From: Streptomyces chattanoogensis
GTDB taxonomy: Bacteria; Actinomycetota; Actinomycetes; Streptomycetales; Streptomycetaceae
Length of the DNA stretch: 64,000 nucleotides
Reading direction: 5' to 3'
NCBI RefSeq assembly: GCF_001294335.1
Contig: NZ_LGKG01000024.1
Location: 177,334-241,333 of the forward strand
Shown here piece by piece: positions 61,744-64,000 of this stretch. The notes beneath the pieces were generated by a model. It had not been told where the DNA came from. It ran no database searches and saw nothing but the letters and a program-made list of their open reading frames with translations. Within the stretch, counting starts at the first letter, position 1, and each line of letters starts with the position of its first letter. The translations under genes and the position numbers were made by a program.

Positions 61744-63693
61744 ATGACGAACGAGACCACAGGCTCCGCCGAGGCGTCCGACCCGAACCACCCCGACCAT
61801 CCGAACCGTCCCGGCCACCCGGCCCCTTCGCCCGGCGCCGCCGGTTCCGCGGCCTCCGCGGGCTCGTCCGCCTCCACGGACCTCCCGGACTGGGAGAAGC
61901 GGTTCCGGGCACCGCGGATCGGCCTGCCGGACTGGGCCGAGGACGCCCCGGCCCGTTCCCTGTTCGTCTCGAACGCCACCGGCACCTTCGAGCTGTACGC
62001 ATGGGACCGCGCGACCGGCGGCCAGCGGCAGGCCACGGACCGGCCGAACGGCACGACGGACGGCACGCTGTCGCCGGACGGCGAGTGGATCTGGTGGTTC
62101 TCCGACACGGACGGGGACGAGTTCGGCGTCTGGATGCGCCAGCCGTTCGCGGGCGGCCCGGACGAGCCGGCCACCCCGGGCCTGGCCGCCTCGTTCCCCG
62201 CGGGTCTGTCGATCGCGCGGGACGGCACCGCGGTCGTCGGGCGCTCCACGGACGACGAGGGCTCGACGGTCCATGTCGTACGGCCCGGACAGCCGCCCGT
62301 GGAGATCTACCGCCACCGCGAATCGGCGGGCGTCGGCGGCCTCTCGCACGACGGCTCACTGATCGCCATCGAGCACACCGAGCACGGCGATGCGATGCAC
62401 TCCGCGATCCGCGTCGTACGGGCGGAGGACGGCTCGACGGTGGCGGAGCTGGACGACAGCAACGGCGGGACCGAGGAGCTGGGCCTGTCCGTGATGGGCT
62501 TCGCGCCGGTGGACGGTGACCCCCGGCTGCTGGTGGGGCATCAGCGGCGGGGCCGCTGGGAGCCGATGATCTGGGATCCGCTGACCGGGGTGGAGACGGC
62601 GCTGGAGATAGATCTGCCCGGCGATGTGGGTGCGGACTGGTATCCGGACGGGTCGGCGCTGCTGGTGGAGCACGAGTACCAGGCGCGGAGCGAGCTGTGG
62701 CGCTACGGCCTCGGGGCGGCCGGTGACGGCAGTGCCGACGGCGGTGCGCTGACCCGGGTGGAGACCCCGGCGGGTACGGTCTCGGGCGCGACGGCGCGGC
62801 CGGATGGGACGGTGGAGTTCCTGTGGTCCTCCGCGGCGCAGCCGCCGGAGGTGCGGTCGACGAGCGGCAAGGTGGTGCTGGACCCGCCGGGGATGAAGGC
62901 GCCCGGGTCGGTGCCGGTGACCGATGCCTGGGTGGACGGCCCCGGCGGCCGTATCCACGCCCTGGTGCAGCGGCCCGCGGGCGAGGGTCCGTTCCCGACG
63001 GTCTTCGACATCCACGGCGGCCCGACCTGGCACGACAGCGACGCCTTCGCCTCGTCCCCGGCGGCCTGGGTGGACCACGGCTTCGCGGTCGTCCGCGTCA
63101 ACTACCGCGGTTCGACCGGCTACGGCCGCGCCTGGACCGATGCGCTCAAGCACCGCGTCGGACTGATCGAGCTGGAGGACATCGACGCGGTACGCAAGTG
63201 GGCGGTCTCCTCCGGCCTGGCCGACCCGAAGCGGCTGGTACTGGCCGGCGGCTCGTGGGGCGGCTATCTGACCCTGCTCGGCCTCGGGACTCAGCCGGAG
63301 GTCTGGGCGGTGGGCCTGGCGGCGGTCCCGGTCGCCGACTATGTGACCGCGTACAACGACGAGATGGAAGCGCTCAAGGCGATGGACCGCACCCTGCTGG
63401 GCGGTACGCCGGAAGAGGTCCCCGAGCGCTTCGAGGCGTCGTCACCGCTGACGTATGTGGACAAGGTGCGGGCGCCGGTCTACATCTCCGCGGGCGTCAA
63501 CGACCCACGGTGCCCCATCCGCCAGGTGGAGAACTACGTCCAGCGCCTGGAACAGCGCGGTCATCCGCACGAGGTCTACCGCTACGACGCCGGGCACGGA
63601 TCCCTGGTCGTGGAGGAGCGCATCAAGCAGATCCGCCTGGAGCTCGAATTCGCGCAGCGGTATGTGGAGGTGGCGGGAGAGGCAGGCGCATAG
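61744..63693 (+). CDS. S9-family serine peptidase (acylaminoacyl-peptidase-like)
   Basis: A 649-residue prolyl-oligopeptidase-family enzyme. A low-complexity Pro/Ser/Ala N-terminus (to about residue 45) is followed by a beta-propeller-like region and a C-terminal alpha/beta hydrolase domain. The catalytic serine is in GGSWGGYL near residue 501, aspartate in GVNDPRCP near 583, and histidine in DAGHGS near 615. IHGGPTWHDSD and NYRGSTGYGR are typical. There is no signal peptide, so it is probably cytosolic and trims small peptides. CAGAAT six bases before the ATG may be a leaderless -10. Confidence 0.92.
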   Translation: MTNETTGSAEASDPNHPDHPNRPGHPAPSPGAAGSAASAGSSASTDLPDWEKRFRAPRIGLPDWAEDAPARSLFVSNATGTFELYAWDRATGGQRQATDRPNGTTDGTLSPDGEWIWWFSDTDGDEFGVWMRQPFAGGPDEPATPGLAASFPAGLSIARDGTAVVGRSTDDEGSTVHVVRPGQPPVEIYRHRESAGVGGLSHDGSLIAIEHTEHGDAMHSAIRVVRAEDGSTVAELDDSNGGTEELGLSVMGFAPVDGDPRLLVGHQRRGRWEPMIWDPLTGVETALEIDLPGDVGADWYPDGSALLVEHEYQARSELWRYGLGAAGDGSADGGALTRVETPAGTVSGATARPDGTVEFLWSSAAQPPEVRSTSGKVVLDPPGMKAPGSVPVTDAWVDGPGGRIHALVQRPAGEGPFPTVFDIHGGPTWHDSDAFASSPAAWVDHGFAVVRVNYRGSTGYGRAWTDALKHRVGLIELEDIDAVRKWAVSSGLADPKRLVLAGGSWGGYLTLLGLGTQPEVWAVGLAAVPVADYVTAYNDEMEALKAMDRTLLGGTPEEVPERFEASSPLTYVDKVRAPVYISAGVNDPRCPIRQVENYVQRLEQRGHPHEVYRYDAGHGSLVVEERIKQIRLELEFAQRYVEVAGEAGA

Positions 63694-63719
63694 CGGCGGA
63701 CGGGGAGTAGGCCCCGGGC

Positions 63720-64000
63720 GTGGGGGCTGGGTGGGGTGGGGCCTCGGGCCGGCTCGGCGGCTCGGCTGGCTTGGCGCCTCGGGCCCGGCTCGGCGGCTCA
63801 GGCTGGCTTAAGGGCGCGGTCGGCTTGGGGGCTCCGCCAACTCCACGCCTCGGGTCGACTTGAAGCCGCCACGGGCTCGGCACCGTGGGTCGACTCGACG
63901 CCACGATCCGGCTTGGCGTCTTGGGCCAGCTCGACGCCGTGGGCCTGCTCGACGCCGTGGGCTGGCTTGGGGCCATGGACTGGCTTGGGGGGGGGTGGGG
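63720..64000. repeat. Low-complexity GC-rich repeats
   Basis: After the peptidase stop the sequence is a patchwork of GGCTCGGCGGCTC-like and GCTTGGC words. A near-copy pair spans about 63741-63776 and 63774-63813, and GCTCGACGCCGTGGGC occurs at 63929-63944 and 63947-63962, an 18-base period. The final bases are almost pure G. A minus-strand frame here encodes PTASSR-like peptides but its status is unclear. Confidence 0.55.

Overview
The window looks like part of a Streptomyces chromosome, or that of a close relative. Base composition is very GC-rich with strong GC3 bias, so long open frames appear on every strand opposite real genes. It carries wblA and crp genes almost identical in deduced sequence to the Streptomyces proteins, and many genes start at a putative leaderless promoter (TAnnnT 6-7 nt before ATG/GTG). 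No rRNA, prophage, CRISPR array or large biosynthetic cluster was seen.

Left part (1-33 kb) is a conserved actinobacterial core. From left: a Tad/Flp pilus operon on the minus strand (TadE, DUF4244, TadC, TadB, TadA, Ssd/CpaE-like), a divergent HAD phosphatase, a gene-poor AT-richer interval at the locus where S. coelicolor carries the 6S-like scr3559 RNA, a degenerate Fic protein, a CooC-like ATPase, a NodB-like lipoprotein, a SulP-STAS-carbonic anhydrase fusion, acsA, nhaA, a holin-like membrane protein with an epoxide-hydrolase-like enzyme, a MarP-type periplasmic protease, a CoA-type NUDIX protein, nth, crp, agmatine deiminase, metallo-beta-lactamase, NUDIX, RidA, DUF4177, a pair of ArsA/Get3-like ATPases, wblA, a class A PBP, YqeY and a metallophosphoesterase, closing with tRNA-Pro(CGG). 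Much of this order matches M. tuberculosis from the Rv3654c-Rv3660c tad/ssd block through acs, ephE, marP, nth, crp, whiB4 and ponA2.

Middle part (33-45 kb) is more accessory: a Tat-exported alkaline phosphatase, a frameshifted small secreted peptide, a large HTH-STAND NTPase-transmembrane-WD40 protein preceded by a 20-bp tandem repeat, a broken GntR/UTRA regulator coupled to a GT2 glycosyltransferase, an amidohydrolase, DoxX, an alanine-rich protein with 9-bp in-frame repeats, a truncated TnpB (IS200/IS605-type) element with its terminal hairpin, and a histidine-kinase relic.

Right part (45-64 kb) is envelope and transport: a giant CtpI-like P-type ATPase with a dead N-terminal copy, a SlpD-like lipoprotein peptidase, and a tight minus-strand module of a two-domain glycosyltransferase with a degenerate deacetylase domain, an LCP ligase, a histidine kinase with an unusual extracytoplasmic C-terminal domain, and its NarL-type response regulator. 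Then come an APC permease, a twin-CBS protein, a methyltransferase and an S9 peptidase. The glycosyltransferase/LCP/kinase/regulator module and the STAND-WD40 gene are the best candidates for undescribed biology. Perfect DnaA boxes lie in three intergenic promoter regions (near 4.5, 12.3 and 61.7 kb).
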